Positions 42,137 through 50,326 of a stretch of 64,000 nt of DNA are shown here, piece by piece. The notes under the pieces are model-generated. The model had not been told where the DNA came from. It saw only the letters and a program-made list of their open reading frames with translations, and searched no databases. The position numbers and the translations under genes were made by a program. Source of the stretch: Bacterioplanes sp965233665 (GTDB lineage: Bacteria; Pseudomonadota; Gammaproteobacteria; Pseudomonadales; Oceanobacteraceae). Positions within the stretch are counted from its first letter, which is position 1, and every line of letters begins with the position of its first letter. The stretch is taken from contig CBDDTG010000028.1 in the NCBI GenBank assembly GCA_965233665.1, positions 1 to 64,000 on the forward strand. The letters run 5' to 3'.

Positions 42137-42459
42137 GTGAAAACTCCTGAGTCACAAGTCGTGAATGCCGTTACATGCAACCGCAAGACCAGCGATCAAT
42201 CGCCAGCGCCACAGTTGTCACGGCAAGGCAGCTAACTGCTTAGTGAGCTGCATGAAGAAATCAGCAAGAACTGGGCCAGAGACTCTATGAACCTTGTACT
42301 CAAAATAACGGAGGGTGTGAGAGCACAGCGTTGTTGGATATGGGAAAAGGGGAGTAAAAAAGAGAGGTAACACTGTCGCGATCGAAAGCACGGAACCGCG
42401 CTCATGCCGAAGGCGATTTACTTGCAAGACCAAGTCATTAACTCGTGATATAGCTGGGT
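42137..42459. other. Intergenic region between hptB and fliK
   Basis: About 320 bases without a convincing ORF. A weak sigma54-like element for fliK lies at 42176-42191. No clear terminator for the hsbA-hsbR-hptB operon was found; a 6-bp inverted repeat GCAGCT/AGCTGC near 42227-42254 is too weak to call. Confidence 0.5.
42176..42191 (-). promoter_or_regulatory. Sigma54-like element upstream of fliK
   Basis: On the minus strand TGGTCTTGCGGTTGCA has an intact TGG, an intact TTGCA and the correct 12-base GG-GC spacing, but lacks the central CAC. It lies 40 bp upstream of the fliK start codon. Confidence 0.5.
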
Positions 42460-42807
42460 TTACTCTTCCAGCATGTTCAGCAGGAGTTCTTTCACCTGCC
42501 AGTACTCTGCTTGTACCTGTTCAAACTGTGCGGGAGCGTGATCCAACTGTTGCTCTCGCCCAGCTTTTTCTAGAGCGAAGCAGCCGTCTGCCAACACTTG
42601 GGCACTGATATTACTGCTAGCACCCTTAAAGCTGTGCGCCAGCTCCCGGATTTCGCCAGCATTCCCCGCGGCGATGGCATCTTTCAAGCGTGGCAGCCGC
42701 TCTTCAGAGTCGCGAATAAACACCGCGATCAGTTCTGGAAACTCCTCTTCCATCACTTCTTTCAACATTTCTAGTGCTTCTTCATCAAAATGGCTCGCCA
42801 ACTCACT
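42460..42807 (-). CDS. hptB: HptB-like histidine phosphotransfer protein
   Basis: A 115-residue HPt protein with the phosphorylated histidine (about His59) in ELAHSFKGASSNIS. Its operon partners are HsbR and HsbA, as in the P. aeruginosa PA3345-PA3347 set, where HptB passes phosphate from hybrid kinases to HsbR. ATG 42807 has GGGGAAG just upstream; a longer frame to 42843 overlaps hsbR and is not supported. Confidence 0.88.
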   Translation of the reverse strand, partial: SELASHFDEEALEMLKEVMEEEFPELIAVFIRDSEERLPRLKDAIAAGNAGEIRELAHSFKGASSNISAQVLADGCFALEKAGREQQLDHAPAQFEQVQAEYWQVKELLLNMLEE

Positions 42808-42812
42808 CATAT

Positions 42813-44543
42813 TCACTTCCCCGTTGTTTGTGAATGCGGCCAATCGATAACGGCCTCGACACGATTGCCCTTACCTTGGTAGCTCAGACGTTGGCAGATC
42901 TCGCTCAGCAATGGAATACCACGACCACAATAATGCTTTTGGTTGGCACTGTTGGACTGATCATACTGCGGCAGTGCTTGATAATCGAACCCAGGACCGC
43001 TGTCCTCGACCTGCAGTATCAAACGACCACTGTGGCCGTCTCCCTCATGTCGCATACGTACTTCGACAAAGCCATCCTCAAGCTGCTGCAGTTGCTGCTC
43101 ACGGCGCCGGTAATACTCCATAAAACCTTGCGGGCTGGTTTTTAATGAAGAATCCAACCCTAATACACCGTGTTCAAATGCATTTGAAAACAACTCTGCC
43201 AATACCGTATGCAGCTCGCCGCCCATCACACGAAGGCCAGGCACTTCCATCATCACGTGCATTAACAACGGCAGCGGATTAAAGTGGCGTAAGGTGTCGG
43301 CTTCCATGCGATACACCATATGCCAGCCCACTGGACCAGCCATAGGACCAGCTTGCATGTCTGGCAAATACGCCTCTAAGGAGCTTTCCTCAGCCATTCG
43401 CAACTCGATCAAGGTGGTATCGTCATCTCGCTCACAGCCTGACAGAAACTCATCCAGAGCTGTGTGAATGCCATCAAAAATATGATCAATGTTGGCACTG
43501 CCATCAAATACCTGAGTGAGTCTTTGCTCGCCAAACATATCGCCGTCTCGATTGCGTGCTTCTAAAATTCCGTCCGACCACATCAGCAAGCGATCACCGA
43601 CCTCCATCGGGTACTCTTCCATGGTATCGTTAAATTGCTCGTTGCTAAGAACACCCAACGGCAAGTTGGTAGACTTCAACACCTGGCGCTCGCCACCATT
43701 TGCCCGCAGCAGAACACAATCTGGCACGCCACCCATCCAGATGGAGGCACTGTGGCGCTCAAAACTTAAATCCACCACCGCTGCACAACAAAAAAATCCG
43801 ACCGGCAATATGGCTTTTAATTTCAGATTGATTTCTCTCAACACGTCGTGCAGAGCAAAGCCTTTAGCCGTCATTCCATAGAAAATTTCGGCCATTGGCA
43901 TAGCGCCAATGGCTGCAGGCAATCCATGTCCAGTGAAATCACCCAACAGCACGTACATGCCCCCGCCCGGCTTACGCGCTGCCAATAAAACATCACCATT
44001 AAAAATAGATAACGGCGATAGCGTGTAGCGAATGTTCGAGGCAGATAAACAGCCCGCATGAGCGACATTATCAAATACGGCTTTCGCCACATGTTGCTCG
44101 TGCAGCAAATGCTCATTATTACTGGCGATGGTGTCACGCTGCTGCTGCAGCGTTTGGTGCATATCGCGCATGCGTGAAAAGGATTTAATCTTGGCCTGCA
44201 GAATAACGCTGTTGTATGGCTTGCTGAGAAAATCATCGCCTCCCGACTCAAGACAGTCAGCAAGGCTTTGTGCATCCGTTAAAGAGGTAAGAAAAATCAG
44301 CGGCACCAGCTCTTCACCCGCCAGCTGCTTGATTCGTCGCGCCGCTTCACGGCCATCCATTTCAGGCATCATGACGTCCATCAACACCATTTCAGGACGC
44401 TGCTCGTCAAATGCAGAAACAGCTTCTAGGCCGTTGTTGGCCTCGATAACCTCGTGCCCCTGATTGCGGACGATACGGCTCAGCACCATGCGGTCTGTGC
44501 TATTGTCGTCGGCAATCAGAATACGGATGCCGCTCGTTGCCAT
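42813..44543 (-). CDS. hsbR: HsbR-like response regulator with PP2C phosphatase and kinase domains
   Basis: A 576-residue protein with three modules: receiver domain (RILIADDNSTDRM, phosphoacceptor in VLMDVMMPEMDG), SpoIIE/PP2C-type serine phosphatase (about 180-370, GDVLLAARKPGGGMYVLLGDFTGHG), and a GHKL anti-sigma-type kinase domain (about 410-570, ELFSNAFEHGVLG, DSGPGFD). This architecture is HsbR of P. aeruginosa, which sets the phosphorylation of HsbA and so the switch between swimming and biofilm. It lies between hsbA and hptB. Confidence 0.9.
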   Translation of the reverse strand: MATSGIRILIADDNSTDRMVLSRIVRNQGHEVIEANNGLEAVSAFDEQRPEMVLMDVMMPEMDGREAARRIKQLAGEELVPLIFLTSLTDAQSLADCLESGGDDFLSKPYNSVILQAKIKSFSRMRDMHQTLQQQRDTIASNNEHLLHEQHVAKAVFDNVAHAGCLSASNIRYTLSPLSIFNGDVLLAARKPGGGMYVLLGDFTGHGLPAAIGAMPMAEIFYGMTAKGFALHDVLREINLKLKAILPVGFFCCAAVVDLSFERHSASIWMGGVPDCVLLRANGGERQVLKSTNLPLGVLSNEQFNDTMEEYPMEVGDRLLMWSDGILEARNRDGDMFGEQRLTQVFDGSANIDHIFDGIHTALDEFLSGCERDDDTTLIELRMAEESSLEAYLPDMQAGPMAGPVGWHMVYRMEADTLRHFNPLPLLMHVMMEVPGLRVMGGELHTVLAELFSNAFEHGVLGLDSSLKTSPQGFMEYYRRREQQLQQLEDGFVEVRMRHEGDGHSGRLILQVEDSGPGFDYQALPQYDQSNSANQKHYCGRGIPLLSEICQRLSYQGKGNRVEAVIDWPHSQTTGK

Positions 44544-44549
44544 GATGAT

Positions 44550-44855
44550 TTACTGGATGGAGAACAATTGTTCGAAATTGGAGATTGTCAGAATTTTGCG
44601 GACATCCTGATTGCAGTTAACAATATGAACATCTGAGCTATCTCCGCCTGCATGATCACGCAGCAACAGCAACATGCCCAGTGCAGAGCTGTCGAGATAG
44701 GAGGTTCCCCCGAGATCGACCACAAACCGTTGTGGCTCCGCCGTTTGCTTTTCATAAGCATCACGAAACTCTTGGTGTGCACTAAAGTCAAAGCGCCCAT
44801 CCACCTTAATGGTGAGCTCCTGACCGTTCCCTGAGAGAGAAGCCTGTACTGTCAT
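44550..44855 (-). CDS. hsbA: HsbA-like STAS anti-sigma factor antagonist
   Basis: A 101-residue STAS protein with the phosphorylation site in TSYLDSSALGMLLLL (Ser56/57). In P. aeruginosa unphosphorylated HsbA binds FlgM and frees FliA, while phosphorylated HsbA promotes c-di-GMP signalling. Starts 6 bp before hsbR in the operon. The presence of fliA in the same cluster makes the same circuit plausible here. Confidence 0.88.
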   Translation of the reverse strand: MTVQASLSGNGQELTIKVDGRFDFSAHQEFRDAYEKQTAEPQRFVVDLGGTSYLDSSALGMLLLLRDHAGGDSSDVHIVNCNQDVRKILTISNFEQLFSIQ

Positions 44856-44911
44856 TCATCCATCCTCCAAACGGGTGTCGTACATCATGTTTAGCACATG
44901 CGGCAGGTTTG

Positions 44912-45958
44912 TCACTGTTTTCCCGCCGCCAGCTTCAGCATTTTTTGCGCCACCTCAGACAAAGGCACCACCTGCTCCGCGACGCCTAATGAGACAGCAG
45001 CACCAGGCATGCCCCAAACCACACTTGAGGCTTCATCTTGCACCAGAGTCAATGCCCCTAGGGCGTGCAACCTTGCCATCGCAGCCGCGCCGTCGTTGCC
45101 CATGCCGGTCAACAAAACAGCAACCAAAGGCGGCGCAGACTTCAAAGCTGCCAAGCTGTCAAACATCACTTCGACAGACGGTCGGTGATGATTGACCTTT
45201 TCTTCCTGGCTAAGACGACAGAAGACGCCACCATTGCGCGCCTCAAACTGCAAATGATAATCCCCGGGTGCGATGATCGCTCGCCCTGGCAGTACCTCTA
45301 AGCCGTCTTCTGCCTCACACACTTCCAGTTCCAGCGAATGGTTTAAACGCATGGCGAAAGAGCGACTGAACACAGCAGGAATATGCTGGGTAATCACAAT
45401 CGGCGGGCAATGTTTGGGCACCGCCATCAGTACCTCTTTGATGGCCTCTGTGCCACCGGTTGAAGCACCGATGGCGATCCAGCGCTCGTAGCGCTGGACA
45501 GGCACCACCTGAGCTCGCGCTTTAGTGACCTGATGCTGATCCAGCGCCCGCACCCGGGCATGAGCAGCGATACGAATTTTTTCCTGCAGCTGTCGCGCAA
45601 ACCGCTGAAATGCTGCCTCACTTTTTATTTGCGGTTTGGCAATATAGTCAACAGCGCCGAGCTCTAAAGCATCGAGGGTCTCCGGTGCTCCTTGCTCCGT
45701 TAACGAAGACACCATCACCACCGGCATAGGCCGCAAACGCATTAAATTTTTCAGAAACTGCAAACCAGTCATGCGCGGCATTTCAATATCCAGGGTCAGC
45801 ACATCCGGTTGCAGCTGTTTTATTTTATCGCGTGCAATAAATGGATCCGCTGCGCTGCCGACCACCTCAATATCGCTTTCCTCTGCCAACAGTGAAGTCA
45901 ATAACTGGCGCATGAGTGGCGAGTCATCAACAATTAATACACGAATCACACTAGCCAT
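44912..45958 (-). CDS. cheB2: CheB of the second chemotaxis system
   Basis: A 348-residue methylesterase with receiver domain (VLIVDDSPLMRQL, VLTLDIEMPRMTG) and catalytic strings IGASTGGTEAIKE (Ser), VITQHIPAVF (His) and VLLTGMGNDGA (Asp). It is clearly distinct from the primary CheB and is coupled to cheD by a 1-base overlap, so it belongs to the embedded second system. Confidence 0.93.
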   Translation of the reverse strand: MASVIRVLIVDDSPLMRQLLTSLLAEESDIEVVGSAADPFIARDKIKQLQPDVLTLDIEMPRMTGLQFLKNLMRLRPMPVVMVSSLTEQGAPETLDALELGAVDYIAKPQIKSEAAFQRFARQLQEKIRIAAHARVRALDQHQVTKARAQVVPVQRYERWIAIGASTGGTEAIKEVLMAVPKHCPPIVITQHIPAVFSRSFAMRLNHSLELEVCEAEDGLEVLPGRAIIAPGDYHLQFEARNGGVFCRLSQEEKVNHHRPSVEVMFDSLAALKSAPPLVAVLLTGMGNDGAAAMARLHALGALTLVQDEASSVVWGMPGAAVSLGVAEQVVPLSEVAQKMLKLAAGKQ

Positions 45959-46611
45959 CAGAATAGATCTATGCTGCCAGCGGCAGAGGTTGGCACAGAA
46001 ACTGAGCGCTGGTATTCCTGCTCTCGTTGCAACAGTACATCGTTTTTCATTTGCTTGATCCTCCGCACTTTAACGGCTCCCGTATCTGGAAAGTACAGAA
46101 CTTTACGCGCCACTTCTCGCCCCACATCCGCGGCAGCCACAGTCAACCCCTCTTTAGCGATATAGTCGTACGCAAATAAGATGTTTCGCTGCCCGACATC
46201 GCTCATTGCGGCAATCATTTGTCCACCGCCAAACAGTTTGACCTCCAGATTTTGGCGAGAGCCTCCGCGTTTAAGAATCTCATTAATAAGGTATTCCATC
46301 GCCCAGTTACCATAACGGGACGCATGTGTAAGCGGGTCATTGCCCCAGTTTGTCGTGGAGTGCTCACCTTGCTCTGGTAACATAAAATGATTCATCCCGC
46401 CGATGCCGCGCACCGTATCGCGGACACAAGCTGATATGCATGAGCCCAATAAAGTCACGACCATTTCACCATGAGCCGATACATAAAACTCTCCTGGCAG
46501 TATTTTGGCAGCCCAAACTTTGTGCATACCGTCCCAGTAGCGATTAACGTGGTCAAAACCGGCAGCCGCAGGTGGTTGTATTGGGCGAGTGTTCAACTGC
46601 GCAGCATCCAT
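45958..46611 (-). CDS. cheD: CheD, receptor glutamine deamidase
   Basis: A 217-residue deamidase. The catalytic cysteine and histidine appear in SAHGEMVVTLLGSCISACVRD and GIGGMNHFML, and the glycine-rich VKLFGGGQMI is family-typical. In Che2-type systems CheD can also interact with the receptor rather than deamidate. It overlaps cheR and cheB2 by one base each. Confidence 0.93.
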   Translation of the reverse strand: MDAAQLNTRPIQPPAAAGFDHVNRYWDGMHKVWAAKILPGEFYVSAHGEMVVTLLGSCISACVRDTVRGIGGMNHFMLPEQGEHSTTNWGNDPLTHASRYGNWAMEYLINEILKRGGSRQNLEVKLFGGGQMIAAMSDVGQRNILFAYDYIAKEGLTVAAADVGREVARKVLYFPDTGAVKVRRIKQMKNDVLLQREQEYQRSVSVPTSAAGSIDLF

Positions 46612-47429
46612 CAGTGGATCTTCCGATAAATAGTTTGTCCCAAAGCTTCAAACCGCTGACTGATTCCATGTAAGTTTTCAGAATGACCTATGAACAGGTG
46701 CCCACCTACCGGCAGCATATCGGCTATGCGGTCGAACAGCTGGCGTTGTGTTTCTTTATTAAAATAAATCACCACGTTGCGACAAAATATGGCATCAAAC
46801 GGACCATTCATCGGCCATGGCCCGAGTAGGTTTAAGCGTTTGAAGTGCACCATTTGCCGTAACGGGGCTATGACCTGTACTTCGCTTGCACTGATGCGCT
46901 CGAAATAGCGTTTTTCAAAACCAGCCGGCAAGCTCTCTAAAGCAGAAACCGGATAGCGTCCATGGCGACCTACATCCAATACATTAGAGTCCAAGTCAGT
47001 GGCTAGCAGTTTGCAGTCCCAGTTATTTGGCATACCCGACTCTTTCAGCGCCATAGCAATGGAGTATACTTCCTGCCCAATTGAGCATCCGGCTGACCAC
47101 ACCCGCAAGCGTTTACGATTTGGCTGCTTTAGTAATTCAGGCAGCCAGCGCTGCTGTAAAAAAGTAAAATGGTGTGACTCTCTATAGAACGACGTCAGGT
47201 TCGTCGTTAAGGCATTGATGAACTCACTGATTTCGTCCTGCAAATGATTACCCAGGTAATCAATATACTGAGAAAAACTGGATAAACTCCGCGCTCGAAT
47301 ACGCCGAGCAATACGCCCGTAAACCATGTCCTTTTTGTGTTCAGCAAGCACTATCCCTGTGTGCTCTAGGGCTAAGCGAGCAATGGCGGAAAAATCCGCT
47401 TCAGTCATAATAAACTCACGCGACTGCAC
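46611..47429 (-). CDS. cheR: CheR, chemoreceptor methyltransferase (second system)
   Basis: A SAM-dependent glutamate methyltransferase of about 272 residues: N-terminal helical domain (DYLGNHLQDEISEFINALTTNLTSFYRE), SAM-binding RVWSAGCSIGQEVYSIAM, and DAIFCRNVVIYFNKETQRQL. GTG 47429 is chosen because GAGG lies seven bases upstream; ATG 47408 is an alternative. It is the only cheR in the window, and the adjacent receptor ends in a CheR-docking pentapeptide. Confidence 0.93.
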   Translation of the reverse strand: MQSREFIMTEADFSAIARLALEHTGIVLAEHKKDMVYGRIARRIRARSLSSFSQYIDYLGNHLQDEISEFINALTTNLTSFYRESHHFTFLQQRWLPELLKQPNRKRLRVWSAGCSIGQEVYSIAMALKESGMPNNWDCKLLATDLDSNVLDVGRHGRYPVSALESLPAGFEKRYFERISASEVQVIAPLRQMVHFKRLNLLGPWPMNGPFDAIFCRNVVIYFNKETQRQLFDRIADMLPVGGHLFIGHSENLHGISQRFEALGQTIYRKIH

Positions 47430-47449
47430 GATAGCACCTCTTGCTACGC

Positions 47450-49780
47450 TTAAAACTCCGCCCACTCATCGTCGTCATCACTAACATTAAAGCCTCCAGA
47501 GGGTGAGGATTGCGCTTGGCCACTGGCGGCAACGGGTGCAGGATGAGCACGTGGTGGCTGAACAGGTGCGGACAGTTCGATATCAAAAAACTCCATCATT
47601 TGCGTCATCGATTGAGCTTGCTCCGCCATCGCTTCGCCTGCCGCTGATGCTTCTTCTACCAGAGCAGCATTTTGCTGTGTCATTTCATCCATTTGTGCAA
47701 CAGCACTGTTTACTTGATCAATGCCTGCTGATTGCTCACGCGCAGCCGTGCTGATTTCTTGAATCATGGCCGATACGTTTTCTACCGCAGCAATGATTTC
47801 ACTGAGGGTATTACCACTTTGATTTACTAGCGAGGTGCCCGCTTCTACTTTATCCACACTGTCGCGGATCAGCTCTTTAATTTCTTTGGCGGCACTGGCA
47901 GAGCGCTGAGCCAAGTTTCGCACTTCGCCAGCGACCACAGCAAAGCCGCGCCCCTGCTCGCCGGCCCTTGCTGCCTCAACCGCGGCGTTAAGTGCCAACA
48001 AATTGGTTTGAAAGGCGATTTCATCAATCACGCCAATGATATCGGCAATGCGTTTACTGGATTGGTTAATCTCCTGCATGGCAACCACGGCTTTGGACAC
48101 CACTTCGCCACCGGTTTCTGCTTTGTGCCGTGCCGATGTTGCTAGCTCATTAGCGTGTACCGAGTTATCGCTGGTTTGCTTCACCGCACTGGTCATTTCT
48201 TCCATCGATGAAGCGGTTTCTTCCAATGACGATGCCTGAGATTCCGTGCGGCGGCTCAAATCAGCATTGCCTTGAGCAATTTCACTGGCGCCGGTAGCAA
48301 CAGCACCAGCGGCCTCGCGAATACGGCTAATAATATCCGTCAAGCGGTCAACCGTCGTATTAGCGTCCTGTTTAAGCTTATCGAATGCGCCTGTGTATTC
48401 TGCGTTGATGCGACGATCCAGCTTACCTTGAGCAAGGCCATCAAAAATCCGAATCGTATCGCTCACAACACTATCTGCGATGGTCAGCAAACGGTTCAAT
48501 CCTTCAGCCAAGTTCAGGAAGAAGCCTTCTTTACCTGCCAAATCAATGCGCTGAGACAGGTCGCCGGCTGACGCCGCTTCCACAATACCGTCAATTTCTC
48601 TTTCAGTAGCCACTTCGTAGGTACGATCACGCCATTCGACAATGGTCCCCAGTCGCTCGTCACTGTCGTTATATATCGGGTTAGCGATGAGAGAAAAGGT
48701 GCGGCCACCGACTGTTATCTCTGTTCGATAAGTGTCTTTTAACGCGGCCAACATATGTCGTTGATGTTCAGGATTACGGTGGAAAGTATCAATATTACAG
48801 CCGACGAGGTGCTTGGCATCAAAACTAGGGATATCACGTTTGATGTCTCGTTCAGCATTCGACATCATGTCTTGAACTGCTTCATTCATGTACACAATAA
48901 TGCCATCGGTATCTGCAATCATGGCATTGGTCGTAACAACATCCAGCGCTTGTTTTACGCGCGCATTGGCGTCGGCTTCTGCCTTATTTTTTCTTTCTAA
49001 GTTGACGGAGTCCGTCAAGTCCTGCCACTCAACGATGGTACCAACACGTTGCTTCTGTTGATTAAACCAAGGGGTTGCGATCAGCGAGAAAATCACACCA
49101 CCGACCTCGATGCGGGTGTGGTATGGCTCTTTTAAATCGCCAATTAAGCGACGCTGCATCGCCGGATTTTTGTGAAAGTCATCTACATTGGTGCCGATCA
49201 AGTTAGCCGCAGAAAAGTTAGGCAAAGCGTTGCGGATATCGGCCTCATTTTGTTGCAAAGTTTCTTTTAAGCATTCGTTCAGATAGACGATGCGCATGTC
49301 CATATCCGCCAGCATGATATTAGCTTGGCAAACTTCCAGAGCCTGTACCTTATCGCTGTTACCTGCGTGCTCCTGGACCGCACTGATCTGCTCGGTCATA
49401 TCGACTGCCGTCGCTAATATCCGCCAAACGGCTTGTCCGGCAGACCGCACCGGGCTGTAACTGACTTGCAGCCAAACCGTTTTACCCACGGGTGTTTGAA
49501 ATGCCTGTAACACCGACTCAGATTCACCTCTCACCAATCTATCCCACAGCGATCGATAGTGCTCACTCTCGGCTTCCTCAGGCACCAGTAGATGGCGCTG
49601 GTGACGATCACGAACGCTGCTCCAATCTGCTCGCAATAGCTCTAAGAAATTACGATTAGCCGCCACCACAGAGCCATCTGGTGCGAGCTCCATCAGCGCT
49701 TGGGAGTTTTCCAACGCATCGTATTTGTATTGAGCCTCTTGTAGGCTGGCTGAATGAAACAGAGAACTGAGTATACCCAT
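47450..49780 (-). CDS. Soluble methyl-accepting chemotaxis protein with three PAS domains and CheR-docking tail
   Basis: A receptor of 776 residues without transmembrane helices. Three PAS domains (about 25-125, 140-250, 265-375), a HAMP-like segment, then the methyl-accepting signalling domain with tip EIAFQTNLLALNAAVEAARAGEQGRGFAVVAGEVRNLAQRSA. PAS2 and PAS3 each contain FHxNPxxQR and VEWxDxT, as in the haem PAS of P. aeruginosa Aer2. The C-terminus is a flexible linker ending EWAEF, the xWxxF CheR-binding pentapeptide. ATG 49780 is chosen (GGAAG upstream) over 49795. It sits between cheW and cheR of the second system. Confidence 0.92.
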   Translation of the reverse strand: MGILSSLFHSASLQEAQYKYDALENSQALMELAPDGSVVAANRNFLELLRADWSSVRDRHQRHLLVPEEAESEHYRSLWDRLVRGESESVLQAFQTPVGKTVWLQVSYSPVRSAGQAVWRILATAVDMTEQISAVQEHAGNSDKVQALEVCQANIMLADMDMRIVYLNECLKETLQQNEADIRNALPNFSAANLIGTNVDDFHKNPAMQRRLIGDLKEPYHTRIEVGGVIFSLIATPWFNQQKQRVGTIVEWQDLTDSVNLERKNKAEADANARVKQALDVVTTNAMIADTDGIIVYMNEAVQDMMSNAERDIKRDIPSFDAKHLVGCNIDTFHRNPEHQRHMLAALKDTYRTEITVGGRTFSLIANPIYNDSDERLGTIVEWRDRTYEVATEREIDGIVEAASAGDLSQRIDLAGKEGFFLNLAEGLNRLLTIADSVVSDTIRIFDGLAQGKLDRRINAEYTGAFDKLKQDANTTVDRLTDIISRIREAAGAVATGASEIAQGNADLSRRTESQASSLEETASSMEEMTSAVKQTSDNSVHANELATSARHKAETGGEVVSKAVVAMQEINQSSKRIADIIGVIDEIAFQTNLLALNAAVEAARAGEQGRGFAVVAGEVRNLAQRSASAAKEIKELIRDSVDKVEAGTSLVNQSGNTLSEIIAAVENVSAMIQEISTAAREQSAGIDQVNSAVAQMDEMTQQNAALVEEASAAGEAMAEQAQSMTQMMEFFDIELSAPVQPPRAHPAPVAASGQAQSSPSGGFNVSDDDDEWAEF

Positions 49781-49809
49781 CGTCTTATCTTCCATTGGTT
49801 GATGCTGAC

Positions 49810-50325
49810 TCAGGCATGTCCCGGGTCAAGTTCCGATAAAGAAGGCAGCTCCAAAGGATGGCGACTGGTTAACAAGGAACCAACATCCAACAAGATCACC
49901 ATTTTGTCTTTGACGTTAACTAACCCGCGCAGAAAACCTGAATTATCATCCTGGTTTAAGTCTGGAGGCTGGCGAACATCACTGTGTTTGATGGAATAAA
50001 CATCAGACACAGCATCCACAACGACCCCCATCACTTTTTCGCCCTGATCCGCGCCGACTTTTAATATGATGACAACGGTAACAGGGCTGTACTCCACCGC
50101 TTTCAGTCCGAAACGGCGGCGCAAATCCATAATAGGTACAATGGTCCCGCGCAGATTAATCACCCCTTGAATGTAGTCGGGTGCATTTGGGATCGAGGTG
50201 GTTTCCTCCCAGCCACGAATTTCCTGCACGGCCAAAATATCGACGCCGTATTCCTCTTCGGCCATTATGAACGTCAAATACTGTTGCTCATCACTGGCCT
50301 GTACTTCGACATCTTCAGAATTCAT
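49810..50325 (-). CDS. cheW2: CheW of the second chemotaxis system
   Basis: A 171-residue coupling protein: QYLTFIMAEEEYGVDILAVQEIRGW, IQGVINLRGTIVPIMDLRRRFG, and DAVSDVYSI. ATG 50325 has AGGG upstream and lies just after the cheA2 stop; an in-frame ATG at 50343 overlaps cheA2. Distinct from the primary CheW. Confidence 0.92.
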   Translation of the reverse strand: MNSEDVEVQASDEQQYLTFIMAEEEYGVDILAVQEIRGWEETTSIPNAPDYIQGVINLRGTIVPIMDLRRRFGLKAVEYSPVTVVIILKVGADQGEKVMGVVVDAVSDVYSIKHSDVRQPPDLNQDDNSGFLRGLVNVKDKMVILLDVGSLLTSRHPLELPSLSELDPGHA

Positions 50326-50326
50326 A

